Positions 11,476 through 23,439 of a stretch of 64,000 nt of DNA are shown here, one piece after another. Source of the stretch: Cytospora piceicola (taxonomy: Eukaryota > Ascomycota > Sordariomycetes > Diaporthales > Cytosporaceae). A model generated the notes under the pieces. The model searched no databases, was not told where the DNA came from, and saw nothing but the letters and a program-made list of their open reading frames with translations. Position numbers and translations under genes: made by a program. The stretch spans positions 248,001-312,000 of the forward strand of contig JALQBC010000012.1 of the NCBI GenBank assembly GCA_023375675.1, given 5' to 3'. The first letter of the stretch is position 1, and each line of letters starts with the position of its first letter.

Positions 11476-13147
11476 TTACTTAGTATGGAAGCCCCCCATC
11501 TTCCTCAATCTGGGACCCATATAGTAAAACACACCCGGAAGCGGGGCCATCACCACACACAGACAAGCCAGCAGCAGCGTGCCCCACTGATAGCCCAAGG
11601 CCTGGTACAGCTTGTTCCCAACGATGCCAAACACGCAGCCCAGCACGCTCCGCGTGACCGTCATGGCCGCGAGCGCGCTGGCGGCATACGTCTCGAACGT
11701 GTCGACGAGATACGTCGTCACGCAGATGTACGTCATGAGCATGCCCGCCGAGAAGACGCCGGCGCCGATCAGCGGCGCGATCCAGTGGACGTCCTCGCGG
11801 GCGGTGAAGGCGAAGATGAAGAGCCCCGCGGGCACGATGAGCGCGCCCACCTGCATGAACGGCATGCGGTACTCCTGGCGGCGGGGGTCGGTCCCCGGGG
11901 GCAGCCCCTTGCGCTCTGCTCGCGACTGCATGGCGCCGTAGGAGCGGTTCAGGAAGACTGCGCCGAGCATGGCGCCTGCCACGGACCCGAGGCCTGTGCC
12001 CAAGTAGGACAGGCCGGTGAGCTCGGATGACCATCGGTAGGATGGAAGGCCGTACTTGGGTTCTGAGGAGAAGAGGAGAGGGAGGGTAACCATGTGAAGG
12101 TAGAGAATGCCGTAGATACTATATGTGAGGTGGTCTCGACGTAAGCATGATATCATGGGACGAGGGAAAGCAAGAAGTAAAGTGAGTCTGGAAGACAGAT
12201 AGTGAGTGTACTTACAGGGCCATGTAAGTGCTCATAGCTGCACACACCGGAGAAGTAACAAGCATTCTCGACGCCCGCGTGACCGTCCTCAAGACGACCT
12301 TGTAGCTCACGCCCGCCGTCGTGTCAAGGTCAAACTCGCAGCGGTAGCGCGGGTTGCCCGTCGACTTCCTCAGGCGGGCAGCCCTCGCCCGCAGAAGAAA
12401 AGGAGAGAAAGTTTCGTGGAGGAAGAAGACAGACAACACGCTGACGGCCCCGGCGGCCATAGCCATAATCCATGCGAGCCAGCGCCAGCTCCCCGTGCCG
12501 CGAAGGATGAAACCCCCTATCACGCCGCCGATGGCGCTGCCGCCCGTGGGCCCGAAGCTGTAGAGGGACTGGGCCTTCCCGCGAGTCTCGGGGGTGAACA
12601 TGTCGCCGATGGTGCCGCCGCCGATGCTGGGCCCCGCCGACCCGGCCATACCACAGAAAAGACGGAAGATACATAGAGCAGCCATGTTCGGCGCCACAGC
12701 GCAGCAGATGTTGAACACCGTGAAGAGCGCAAAGCAGGCTAGGTAGATCACTCGGCGGCCATACAGCTCCGAGAGTGGTGCCAGGTACAGAGGTCCGAGG
12801 CCAAAGCCGAGAACAAACAGGGCAGTAGGCAATGCTGGAGTGTAGGCGTCCGTCAGGCCGAAATCGTCGGAGATCGCATCGCTGGCGACGGCGAGGATGA
12901 CACTGGCCATGGGCGAGAGGGTTGCCTGGATGCTAATGAGAAGGACATTCCGCCACTTCCTGGTAGGAGCCCAGTTACGCGGGTGCTGAGGGTCGGTTGG
13001 GCCATCCCAGGTCTGTACAGATTAGACTGAGGCTCGCTCGCACATGTAAGAAGACAGACAAAGGGATGAAGGAGGGTTACTCACTACCAAGTACGCTTCA
13101 CTGCCGTCGGGGGACAGGTTGATCTCGGTGGCGGTATCACTTCCCAT
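11476..13147 (-). CDS. MFS drug:H+ antiporter (DHA1-like) transporter
   Basis: Proton-coupled efflux-type carrier, about 500 aa, twelve predicted helices. Exons 13147-13085, 13012-12216, 12118-11476; introns 13013-13084 and 12119-12215. The start ATG is followed by 21 codons before the first intron, and the second exon resumes with WDGPTDPQHPRNW, the sequence that precedes helix 1 in fungal multidrug MFS proteins. Further signatures: GPLYLAPLSELYGRR (motif A), GMAGSAGPSIGGGTIGDMF and GPTGGSAIGGVIGGF (antiporter motif C region), SWRWLAW. It lies tail to tail with the DAHP synthase and shares a 1.1-kb divergent promoter region with the A-T-TE synthetase, so export of that enzyme's product or self-protection is the likely job (inference). 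Confidence 0.92.
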
Positions 13148-14228
13148 TTTCGGACAAGGGGTAGTTCAGGGATTGCAAAGGAGGTAGGGAGGAGAAGGAG
13201 GGGGGGGGGGATGGTTTGGATAAAAGACGAGCGTGTGATAGTATATTTCGTAACAAGCCTGGGCTGTGATATACGTTGCCAAACAGGATAAATGCATGTC
13301 TGGCTTATGCAAGTAGCCGTTCCAGAAAAAGGAAACTCTATGCAGATTCTGAAGCATCCATTTGTAGACCAAAAGTACGTACACGTGTTTGTAGGAACAT
13401 ATTGAACAGGGGCCAGTCAGCCGGTCAAATCGAGCGGCGTTTGAACAAATTACCTACCTTGGTAAGTTAGCTTGGCGTATGATACATCACATAGAAGATG
13501 TACTCAGCACCCCATCCCGCTTCCTGATCATGCACCGCAGAGGAACTAGTAGAACTTTAAGTGCTACATGTACTGATGTAAGCTGACCGTGATACGGAGA
13601 CTAGAGAAAGATACCCCCATGCACCTCAAGCGGCTCATTGCACGACGCCATCCCAGGTACTTACATGTAAACAAACTGTTGAAATTGATTACACATGTTT
13701 TGGATAGGATTCCCGAGTAAGCTCGTGAAAGTAAGCCCGTTATAGTAAGTAACTCGGAAGTATGAGGCCTGCATCCGGGCCCTTGTCTTAAAGCCAGTAA
13801 ACACAGCCGTGAGGCAGACGGACGGGTAGGTTCGGGATACCATCAGAATGTTGGCGGAATAGTTCCGACAGACTGTCTCGAGCCTCGAGTCTGGTCGCAA
13901 AGGAGTTTGCAAGCTATGGGATTCCTAATCAATGGGATTCGAAATCGTGCGACGGCTGCATTGGTACTCGGCAATCTCCCCGGTTGCTCTGTCCTCTGGT
14001 CAGCAAGCGAACTTCGGATGTAGGTATGTCCAATGGGAGATAGTCAGCTATTTATTGAACACTGGTTGTTCCTCTTCAGATAGCCATCTCGGTGTCCCTC
14101 CCCCGTGTCCCAAGGTACTACCGTCCTCGGTCGTCATCTACTGTCTTCCTATCGACTACCCCATATACACAACCTCATCTTTCGCTCGTCGGTACTAGTC
14201 GATTGTGTCCAAGCCCTGCGCCATCATC
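13148..14228. promoter_or_regulatory. Divergent promoter region between MFS transporter and A-T-TE synthetase
   Basis: 1,081 bp without a credible gene, with transcription leaving in both directions. It includes a G11 run at 13200-13210 just outside the transporter start and CGG/CCG-rich stretches around 13410-13440. No specific regulator site can be named. Confidence 0.5.
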
Positions 14229-17120
14229 ATGAGTTTCCAACCAAAGAACATCCTCGATGTGCTAGTCCGTGCTGCTCAGGTTGCCCCAGACAAGGGAATA
14301 TCCATTGTCCCCCAGGGACACACCAAGGGCACACCCGAACGTATCACATACGCTCAACTTCTCCAGCAGGCTGGTGTTCTGAGTCGTCTTGTCCGCGCCA
14401 TCCCTGGTGTCAAGTCGGACACAATCATTCTTCTCCATCTGGACAACCACAGGGACAACATCCTCTGGCTATGGGCCATCATCGCCGCCGGGCTGGTCCC
14501 TGCCGTCTCCACTCCCTTCACCAACGATCTGGACCAGCGAAAGAAACATCTTCTCCATCTGAAAGATGTTCTTCGTGACCCTATCGTCATCTCACGCAAC
14601 AAGCTTCTTTCCGAGTTTGCCATAATAGATGGCTCCCTTCCCATATTTACCATCGAGTCCTTAGCATCACAGATCCAGAACGGCTCCCTGGAAACCAATG
14701 TGCCCTACAATAGCAGCCCTTCCCTCGAGGAGGGCCTGAGCAAGTCCAGCGAGAGCATATTCGCCCTCATGCTCACTTCCGGAAGCACAGGACACGCCAA
14801 AGCCGTCGTGCTCCGCCACGGGCAGGTTGTCTCTGCCCTCGTTGGCAAGTCGGCCTTCCACCAGACAGCCAGTGATGACGTTTTCCTCAACTGGATCGGG
14901 ATGGACCACGTCGCCAACCTGACTGAGATCCACCTGCATTCTATGTACCTCGCTGCCGAGCAGGTACACGTCCATGCGGTAGACGTGATCGCTCAGCCGA
15001 TGTTGTATCTCCAACTGATCGAGCGGCACGCTGCGTCCTACTCCTTTGCGCCCAACTTCTTCCTCGCCAGCGTCAGAAAAGCAGTACAGTCGTTTACGCC
15101 CACGGAGAAGAACCCGCTGCCGGACATCTCGTCAATGAGGTCGCTGATCTCAGGAGGGGAGGCCAATCCTACTGGGCTCGCTGCGTCGCTGTCACAGTTG
15201 CTGGCAAAGCTTGGCGCACCAAAGCACTTCATCCGCCCCGGGTTTGGTATGACAGAGACTTGTGCAGGGAGCATTTATAACGTTGAGTGCCCCACCTTTG
15301 ACCTGACGCACGGGAAGGAGTTCACGTCCCTGGGCCATTGCATTCCGGGAATGAAGATGAGAGTGACGCGTTCCGGAGCCGACGGTGCTGATGTTGCGCT
15401 GAAGGCCAACGAAGTGGGCAACCTGGAGGTGACTGGCGCCAATGTGTTCAACCAGTACTTCAACAACCCCGAGGCCACTGCTTCTTCCTTCACGGCCGAT
15501 GGGTGGTTCATCACGGGCGACCTGGCCTGCATTGACGAGGGTGGAAAGCTCCACCTGGTCGGCCGCGAGAAGGAGACCATCATTATCAATGGGGTCAAGT
15601 ACTTCCCCCATGAAATCGAGGGAGCCATTGAGGATGCCTCTATTACCGGTGTCACGCCCTCGTTTGTTGCTGTGTTTCCCCACCGTCCCAAGAACGCCGA
15701 CTCGGAGACTGTCTGCGTGGTCTACCTCCCGTCATACGAGAAGACCGACGATGCTGCACGTCTGCAAACCCGCGGCGCAATCCGCAACGTGGTGATGAAG
15801 CACTGCATGGCCCGCCCATACAAGATTATACCATTGGACAGGATCTTTCTCCCCAAGACAGCTCTGGGTAAGCTCTCACGTAGCAAGATTAGGAAGGCCT
15901 TCGAGTGCGGCACCTACGACGAGAGCATCTCCTTCGACGAGGAGCGCATTTCCCAGGTGAAAGATGCCAACCTGGTCCCGCCCTCTGCGCCCTCGGAAGT
16001 TGCCCTGCACGAGATCTTCGCCGACGTATTCGAGCTATCCCCAGCCGAGTTCGGCATCCACACCAATTTCTACGATCTCGGCTGCTCCTCGCTCGAGGTC
16101 TTCCGACTTAAGTGGCGCCTTCAGAACACTCCCGGCTTTCCCACGAGCATCCCCATCACACGGATCATCAGCAACCCGACCATCGCTTCACTGTCGGCCG
16201 TTCTCGACACCAACAACACAGCCAACGGTACTTTCCTCAAGCCCTACGACCCAGTCGTCGTGCTGCGCAGCGGCGGCACCAAGACCCCGCTTTGGCTGGT
16301 CCACCCGGGCGTCGGCGAGGTCCTCGTCTTTCTGAACCTGGCACGGCACATCACGGACCGGCCCGTCTACGCGCTCCGCGCGCGCGGCTTCGACGGCGAG
16401 CCCTTCTTCGGCAGCCTCGACGAGATGGCCGCGACGTACCTGGCGGCCATCAAGCGCGTGCAGCCGAGCGGGCCCTACGCCGTCGCAGGGTACTCGTTTG
16501 GCGGCACCGTGGCCTTCGAGATGGCCAAGATGCTGCGGGACGAGCCCCATGGCGACGAGGTCCCCTTCCTGGCCGTTTTTGACCAGCCGCCGCATATCAA
16601 GCACCGTATGCGCGTGGGGGGTTGGGTAGACGTGCTGCTCACGCTGGCGCGCTTCTTCAATCTCCTGCCGGACGAGGTGGCGGAGGCAAAGGTCGCCGCG
16701 CGCTTGACTAGTCTGGCTTTGGATAGTGGCGATGGCGGCGGTGAGGGTGAGACAGAGAGAGATGAGCTGGTGGACGTGCTGCTCGCGGCGTCATCTGAGG
16801 AGAGACTGGAGGAATTCGGACTCGACAAGACGCGACTGGGGACGTGGACAAGCTTGGCACTGAACTCTCACGTCATTGCGCGCGACTATGAGCCCGCGGG
16901 TAAGGTCCCGCTGCTCGAGGTGTTTTATGGCCAGCCCATCGCTGCCGTTGCCTCTACGGTCGAGGAGTGGAAGGAGACAAAGCTATCAAGGTGGGGGGAC
17001 TTCGTCGACGACGTGCAATTCCACCAGGTCGAGGGCCACCACTACACAATGATTGCACCCGAGCATGTGGGATCGTTTAGCCGGGCCCTGGTGGCAAGGC
17101 TGGAGGCTCGTGGGGTATGA
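14229..17120 (+). CDS. NRPS-like A-T-TE synthetase (arylpyruvate-dimerising quinone/furanone synthetase family)
   Basis: Single-exon, 963 aa, in the size class of atromentin, terrequinone (TdiA), microperfuranone and aspulvinone synthetases. The reading frame is open upstream, but the first ATG is at 14229. Adenylation domain about residues 10-560: LTSGSTGHAKAVV (about 182), LNWIGMDHVANLTEIHLHSM (a pattern typical of this family, where amino-acid-selecting enzymes differ), FGMTETCAG, GWFITGDLA, GREKETIIINGVKYFPHE and ALGKLSRSK with the catalytic Lys near 548. Thiolation domain about 590-665: FYDLGCSSLEVF, phosphopantetheine Ser near 621. Thioesterase about 690-963: GYSFGGT with Ser near 756, and EGHHYTMI with a candidate His at 937-938. 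No condensation or reductase domain. The family activates arylpyruvates and couples two of them on the TE. Product unknown; neighbouring DAHP synthase and laccase fit an aromatic pigment. Confidence 0.92.
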   Translation: MSFQPKNILDVLVRAAQVAPDKGISIVPQGHTKGTPERITYAQLLQQAGVLSRLVRAIPGVKSDTIILLHLDNHRDNILWLWAIIAAGLVPAVSTPFTNDLDQRKKHLLHLKDVLRDPIVISRNKLLSEFAIIDGSLPIFTIESLASQIQNGSLETNVPYNSSPSLEEGLSKSSESIFALMLTSGSTGHAKAVVLRHGQVVSALVGKSAFHQTASDDVFLNWIGMDHVANLTEIHLHSMYLAAEQVHVHAVDVIAQPMLYLQLIERHAASYSFAPNFFLASVRKAVQSFTPTEKNPLPDISSMRSLISGGEANPTGLAASLSQLLAKLGAPKHFIRPGFGMTETCAGSIYNVECPTFDLTHGKEFTSLGHCIPGMKMRVTRSGADGADVALKANEVGNLEVTGANVFNQYFNNPEATASSFTADGWFITGDLACIDEGGKLHLVGREKETIIINGVKYFPHEIEGAIEDASITGVTPSFVAVFPHRPKNADSETVCVVYLPSYEKTDDAARLQTRGAIRNVVMKHCMARPYKIIPLDRIFLPKTALGKLSRSKIRKAFECGTYDESISFDEERISQVKDANLVPPSAPSEVALHEIFADVFELSPAEFGIHTNFYDLGCSSLEVFRLKWRLQNTPGFPTSIPITRIISNPTIASLSAVLDTNNTANGTFLKPYDPVVVLRSGGTKTPLWLVHPGVGEVLVFLNLARHITDRPVYALRARGFDGEPFFGSLDEMAATYLAAIKRVQPSGPYAVAGYSFGGTVAFEMAKMLRDEPHGDEVPFLAVFDQPPHIKHRMRVGGWVDVLLTLARFFNLLPDEVAEAKVAARLTSLALDSGDGGGEGETERDELVDVLLAASSEERLEEFGLDKTRLGTWTSLALNSHVIARDYEPAGKVPLLEVFYGQPIAAVASTVEEWKETKLSRWGDFVDDVQFHQVEGHHYTMIAPEHVGSFSRALVARLEARGV

Positions 17121-17802
17121 TTCTGGAGATGTTTTCCTTCAATAATTTCGAAACGAAGATTTGTTGATTCATTTGTAGTTGCTTGAGCTTCTCCAGCTGC
17201 TTAGACGATATTTTGAATGGTCACATGCATAGTCACCCCTAACCCTGAAATCATGTCTCGCAGAATCCGTGTGGTCTTACAACCGGTAGAGTAATGCTAC
17301 CTAGGTACTTACTGACTTCCCGATGATGTTTACATGTACGTTCGTAGATCGCAATGCCTATCATGCCTCAGAAAGGGGTCTGAGAACACAGGTTAGTCAC
17401 TATTTACACTACCTCACCATGCTACACGACACAGAGGAAAAGGGTAAAGGTTAGTAGTTGTGGCGATATCCACACACCATGCCCATCTATCTCTGACGCC
17501 CCGGGAAGCCAGTTTTCATTTCAGTATGCCAGCAAGATGTGGCCGGCCAAAAGATAACAACTGTGGTATTATATCTGTTCCATCATTGCTCGCTAAGCCC
17601 TGCTACCAGCCCGGGGCAAATATCCTTCCCTCTCGTACCAAAGACAAAGGGGATACGAACAAACAGGTCATCATGTCTCATAAAGCCATTAGTGTCTCGA
17701 TGGTGATCACACCGAACGAGGGATATAGAAGAAACAAAGCCAAACCAAGCTAAAAGGACCATCACCGACACCACTGCAACCATCGTCTCAACAAATGGGT
17801 CC
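17121..17802. other. Intergenic, convergent 3' ends of synthetase and Polo kinase
   Basis: No gene seen. One CCTAGG palindrome element near 17300. This spacer is the natural right-hand boundary between the accessory locus and conserved housekeeping genes. Confidence 0.6.
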
Positions 17803-20800
17803 CTAACTCTTCTTGCTCTCATCGATGTCGCCGAGCAGCGTTGTCGGATCACGGTTGTCCACCCAGACTGCATGGCGAGTATCCTCCCCTCTCGCGCCCA
17901 CTGTAACCCAGACCTGCTTCGTGAGTACCTCGCAATTCTTCGTCTGTCTCACACCCGGCCATTTGAGACGGCCATCGCGTGACATGTCGCTCTTGCCCAG
18001 TCCCCCGTTTCTAGCCCACTCTTTCACCACGGCCCTGATAAACTCGACTTTGCGACGGAGATCATTGGCTGCCGGAATACCCTGGAGCTCCAGAGGGATC
18101 TCTGGACGATACCTGGCTGACGTGTTGCGTTGGGACTGCGACGGTCTGGGGACTGCGGTGAAATTAAGCAAGGTCTGGAGAGGGTAAGACAGCACCGCAC
18201 GGTCATCCAGAGATGTCTCGTCCATATCGCCAGTTGTTGCAAGAAGATCAGCGGCCTTCTGGGAGAGATGCCAGAAGTGACACCAAGTGCCTGTTGCGTC
18301 GAGCACGATCTTCGTGTGATCAGGGAAGTTGAACTGTGGGGTAGTCAGTAAAGGGTCGTTTCACAATATTCCTCCTCTCTTGATCCACGTACCTGAAGAT
18401 GTCCATCGCAAAAGTGCCACACCCCCACATCACCAAACCTCTGATAGAACGTGACGAGGTCACCAGGAACGCCTGTGGGGTTTGGCATCGGCTCAGCATC
18501 CCCAGGGTGCTCCCTCGCATACTGAAGCATGTAGTTGGCAAACTTCTTCCACAAAACAATACGCTCTCGCTTGCGGTGTTCATGGTCACGTCTGCCCGGA
18601 CCGAGTTTCTGAGCGGTTCCATCCGCATTTATAGACACTCTGAACTCTTCCGGGTCCACGCGTACCCGACTGACTCCTTCCTCGCCCTTCGTCTCATAGA
18701 AGTAGATAGGTTGCGTCATCGGTACGATCTGCTGCCTCTCACGATATGTTGGGTCGTTTCTGCGTGAGATGTGCTTCTCGGCTCCATGGACGAGTAAAAA
18801 TGACGGGGGCAAGATGGACTTCTCCTCACCGCCTGGAGCAGTGACGCTGTTCAGTATACATCCTGCGCTTCCATCATTCAGAATATAGCCGAGTCCAAAC
18901 TTGTTTGTGTAGTCGACCCACTTGACGACTACTTTTGGTACCTCTCGCCCCTCATCTTTGGTCGAGATGTATGCCATGGACCGTGAGTTCAACGCTCTCT
19001 CTAACTCCGCTTGCAGCTTCCGCATTTTGCTCAACACAACGTCAGGCCTTGTTTCGTCCAGATATTCTTGATACTCCTCTGGTCCGAACAGGGAGACCAA
19101 GTTCTTGGCACCTGGAGCCACTTCCTTGGGCTGTTTCTGTGGAACGGGCTTGGTGGTTGGCACCAATCTCGTCGACGGAGCTGGCCGTATCGTTTGTTGA
19201 CTCCTGGTGGCCGGCAGCTGCATTCTCGTATGCCGTGCCGAAGCCTTTGTCGCCTGTTCATGGCTCTCGACGGATAGAGCGCCACTTGTCGTCAAGACCA
19301 CGTCCTTCTTAATGCTTCGAGATCGCGCAACTGCCGGTCTTGTTGGAGCGGTGCTCATGGAAGGTTGTGTCCGTGAGCTGGCCATGGCAGCTGGAGGTCT
19401 ATTTGCCGCCCTCTGTTGAGCTGCAAAGCTCTGTGGTGGCGCTCTTAACAGTCCGGATGGAGCAGCCATCGCGAATTGATCCACTGTGAGTGCCTCTGTC
19501 TTCTCGCACAGAACGGACATTGGCGGGGCTGATTGGAGCTTTTGTTTCTCTCTCCTCAGTTCATCAATGGGCCGGTATACGATATCGGTGGCTAGCGGAA
19601 TGTTGGGCGTCAGCCCATGTTTCTCCTCCGAAGCGATCTCCCTCCAGATTGACGTCTTCAAAGGTTTTGCATTTTGCTGCCAGGGACCAATTTCGCACTG
19701 CTGACACAGCGTTATCAAGTTTTGCATCACCTTGTCTTGCAGCTTAGTAGTACTACAGGAGTCGTAAAAGATCTGCTGCTCGGGAGCCGTCTCTCTCAGC
19801 CTTGATGTTATGTCGGCTTGCAAGGGAACGTATCCGGCAGCGAACCAAGGATGCTGCACGATGGTATCGGGATCTGGTCTCTCATCTGCGTTTACAAGCA
19901 TCGAGGCCACGATGTCCTTCACTTCTGGGCTGATGAACTTTTGATCATTCTGTGGCCAGTCGTAGTCTCGCTCTCTGGCTCGGCGATAGATTTCGTCTGT
20001 TGTCGACGACTGGAATGGCGGCTTGGTCGTAAGCATAGCAAATATGATAATGCCCAGGCTCCAAATATCAACCATGTGGTCGTGGCCAGCCTTCCCTTTC
20101 TGCAAGATCTCTGGAGCAATGTAGTTCGGGGTGCCGCAGAGCGTGGTTCTCCTTATGGTGTGCATGTCGTTACCAGTCACCAACAGGGCAGCCAGACCGA
20201 AATCGCCGACCTTGGCATTCATGTGCCTGTCCAGAAAGATATTGCCCATCTTCAGGTCGCGGTGAATGATTCCTTTTCCGTGCATGTATTTGATTGCCCC
20301 AGCAATTTGTACGGTGTAGAAACGTGTCTCGGCTTCTGTCAGCCCCTTCCTCTTCTTGACCATCTCCATGAGCGAGCCATTTGTGCATAGCTCCAATATC
20401 AAATAGGTGCAGCTCTCGAATGTGAAAGCTCGGTGAAACTGCACTATATTTTGGTGCCTCATTTTGGAGTGGATTTGAAGCTCCGTTTGAAACTGGGAAG
20501 CGTGTTAGTAATAATGCATCACCGCCGACACTCTCCCAAGACTGACCAACCTTTTGCTGCATCTTCACGGGCATATGGCTCTTGACAATTTTCATAGCGT
20601 ATCTCCTCCCTGTTTCGGTATGCTTGCCGTCGTAACAGATGGCGAAACCTCCCTTGCCCAGCAACCTTCCGACCTGGTAGATAGCTCCATCCTTGCGATC
20701 GGAACTTGACGGCTCGATCACTTGAGGTGGTGGTGGAGGGGGGTGGTCTTTGTCTTTCGATGTCCTCAACTGAGCAGCAGCCTTTGCTTTCAGATCGGTG

Positions 20801-20871
20801 GTGCGCTTCGGAAGGACGTTCACATCTCTAGGGGATAAAGCCTCCATATCGATGCCTCCTCTCCCAGCCAT
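17803..20871 (-). CDS. Polo-like serine/threonine kinase (Cdc5/PlkA type)
   Basis: Mitotic kinase for spindle, anaphase and cytokinesis control. About 983 aa; exons 20871-20551, 20492-18393, 18333-17803; introns 20493-20550 and 18334-18392. Kinase domain about residues 65-330: GRLLGKGGFAICYDG (Gly loop), AMKIVK (ATP Lys), HRDLKMGNIF, DFGLAA, and activation loop TTLCGTPNYIAPE. A long low-complexity linker follows. The C-terminal polo-box region has VVKWVDYTNKFGLGYILND (PB1) with the Trp used for phosphopeptide binding, and later a second box (GTWCHFWHLSQ and the long C-terminal tail). Both kinase and polo boxes make Polo secure. Fungal homologues are about 1,000-1,200 aa, so length is normal. 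Confidence 0.95.
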
Positions 20872-21991
20872 TCTCTATGTTCGATGTTCGTATGTCCGAC
20901 GTTTGGGTGTTGCAAAAGTTGGGTGTAGAGCTCTGAAATTGAGCAATCGGCGAAGCAATCTGGTATTTGTGACTGTAGAGGCAACAAGGGTGCGCCGCCT
21001 CGACCTGTCGGTAGGTCTGGGGTGAGCTAACGAGCAAGTCAGTACACCATGTTCGAGATGTCGTGTTGTAATGACATGACCAGGAGCATCGCCAGCTTCG
21101 GGGGCGGGGAGTAAATAGGAGAAAGGATTGATGGTGCTTTGGGTTTGGGCCCGAGACATGATTGCTGAAGCTTTCGGTTTGAGTGCGACGAAGCGTTTCG
21201 TGAGGCAGGGACAAGAGGTAGAAATGCATGGGTGGGCAACGCGGCGACAAGGTGCGTCTTGAGACCGAGACCAACAAGCTTCAATGCATGACCGTTGTAA
21301 ACTCACAAAGAGACTGTTGGCGATGCGGCATGCGATAGCTAGCAAGTGGCCAAAACTGCCTACTAATTCGGAATAAGTTCGATGTGGGCGATCATGCTTG
21401 GAGGGAAAGGTGATGTCGGAAACAAACGTTGAATCCGTCGGCGCAGCGCAATGCAGAACTCAAAACGGTAAAAAGATGCATGGCTGAACTTGTTGTCACT
21501 AGCAGTCCACTATTTATTCGTCGCCTGGCAACGAGTGACAGGCCAGGGCCTGAGGTGGCATGTGGGGTGACCCTTGTAAGGTACCTAGATACCTGTAACC
21601 CATGTACCTAGGTAGCTACCTAGGTACTTAAGTAGATACGTACCTGGGTAGCCAAGGTACGTAGTCAGCAACCTCATCGATTGGCTCTGGAGATATCGAA
21701 ATATCGAAACATAGACAGGCCGTGACCGGACACTGTCCTGTTCCTAGGAAAAGACAGGATATTTGTGCTTTATTGCTGTTATTAAACACGAGGCCGTTCC
21801 TTCCGACCTTGTATGCTGTCAAATTCGAATTGCTGCACTGCATCTCAGAAGACTACCTAGGTATCCATCTTCGAAGAGCGCGAATTCCCGGAGCTCGACG
21901 GCAACTTCGAAGCTTCCCCTAGCGGTCACACATCCAGCCTGTGGCACTTTACCCCCGGGTGAATACTGACTGGAACTCGGACAGAGTCACA
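20872..21991. promoter_or_regulatory. Divergent promoter region between Polo kinase and OPA3-like gene
   Basis: 1.1 kb with no convincing coding sequence. It carries the densest run of ACCTAGGTA-type palindromes in this part of the window (21582-21660) and another at about 21855, between the two start codons. Confidence 0.5.
21582..21660. repeat. Cluster of CCTAGGTA-type short palindromes
   Basis: Several overlapping copies of ACCTAGGT/TACCTAGATAC-like units within about 80 bp of the Polo/OPA3 spacer. Confidence 0.8.
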
Positions 21992-22706
21992 ATGGTGCCT
22001 CTTCCGCTCTTTAAGCTTGCCTCTCTCTTTGTTCGGCATGTGTCCAAATATGGAGCCGTGAGTATAAGGAGACTACCCTTTCCGGACGACTGGGCGTTGA
22101 TGCTGACTGGTACAACAGAACCGCATTAAATTGCAGGCCCACGATCACCCTAAATTTCGAACATTCGCTGCAAATTATGGCCAGAAGATTCATCAGATTA
22201 ACATGAGGCTGTCGGTAGCCTTGTTGCGGAACACAGATGCGGAAAGGAGGGCAAAAGAAAAGGCTGAAGCGCCAACAGTGAAGACAAAAGAGCAGATTGA
22301 AAAAGAGGAACAGCTGAGGGCAAAACACGGTTCTACGGCGAAGGAGTTACAGTCATCGAGGAACTTTACCAAGGTTAGCACTTGGAGGCGACAGTTCAAG
22401 CTTCTGCCAGAAGCCAAGGCTGTGGACCTCTTCGCCGATGTGATTGGAGACGCCTTCATTCTCTTCGTGGCTATGGCCTTGATTATTTATGAGACCTGGC
22501 GGACGTCGACCAAACCGGATAAAAACAAGGAGAAGATTGAGGACCTCACAAAGCAATTTGAGGAATTCCAAAGGAAGGAGCAAGAACATGAGGAAGAGGA
22601 AAGGCGACAACAGAGACGGATTTTGCAGTTGGAAGAGGTGCTGAGGAACTACAAGGACCCGAAGACGAAGCAACCTCTGCTCCCATCGCCGACCGCAGCA
22701 GCATGA
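21992..22706 (+). CDS. OPA3-like mitochondrial protein
   Basis: About 217 aa. Exons 21992-22057 and 22119-22706, intron 22058-22118. The first exon encodes MVPLPLFKLASLFVRHVSK, and the spliced junction gives ANRIKLQAHDHPKFRTF, the defining N-terminus of the OPA3 family (in human and yeast relatives a P-L-P-L-F-K-L start and a K-x-x-A-N-R-I-K motif). A hydrophobic segment FADVIGDAFILFVAMALIIYE lies at about residues 120-142, followed by a charged Glu/Lys/Gln-rich coiled coil to about residue 200. Family members sit at mitochondrial membranes and affect mitochondrial shape and lipid homeostasis; the precise biochemical role is not known. Confidence 0.92.
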
Positions 22707-23439
22707 GATCTTCTGGTCATCTAGAAGAGTTAAGTTCTGTCTCCTCCAACTCCGACATGGCAGAAATGTATTGCTGTTACATCGTCGCACCGGCATCATC
22801 TGTACAATAAGCCAAAGCCATGTATTTGCATACCTGCGGTTTTTGTGTAAGGTGTCTGTTTGTCGCTACTTCTTCAAGGATTGGACGATCAGAGGATCAA
22901 GCGAGCATCGCATTGCATGGAATGGCGTTGGGGATTGGCGAGATGACTCTCCGGTTGGAAAATGCATGTGCAGAAAGGGAGTTACGGTGTTATACCCACG
23001 AGGCAGGCAAAGGGCAAGGGCGCCCCGTTGAGCCTTCCCATTGGGGCTGCGTCACTCGAGGCACAGCTTCTCTCTTCACACAGGAGGACCCGTGGACCTG
23101 GGATCATCCTTCGGATGGGTCCGTTTTCTAGGCAGGACTTCACATCTATCCTCGATATCACCTCTCATCAACTCCGAAATTTAAATCAAAATCGAAAAAT
23201 ATTCCACCACTAGAACATTCCTGTCTGTTGCCGTGGATCTAGTGACAGCAGCAACGCCCAAGACGGATCTCGCAAGCCAAGTAAGGAAGGCACGAGGACA
23301 AACGACACAATACAAAACGCCATCATGTTTTGCACGTCATTGCGACGGCGGAAGGACTGGGTACCAGTCATCCCACATCTGCTGCAGAACAAGGATCCAA
23401 AGTTCAGAGGTGCGGAGGAAAGTCCTGTGCTATTTTGAG
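22707..23439. other. Intergenic, possible 5' exon of the next gene
   Basis: No clear gene. A short frame from an ATG at 23325 (with DWVPVIPHLLQNKDPKF) looks somewhat protein-like and could be an upstream exon of the gene at 23440, but no good splice pair joins the frames. Confidence 0.4.
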
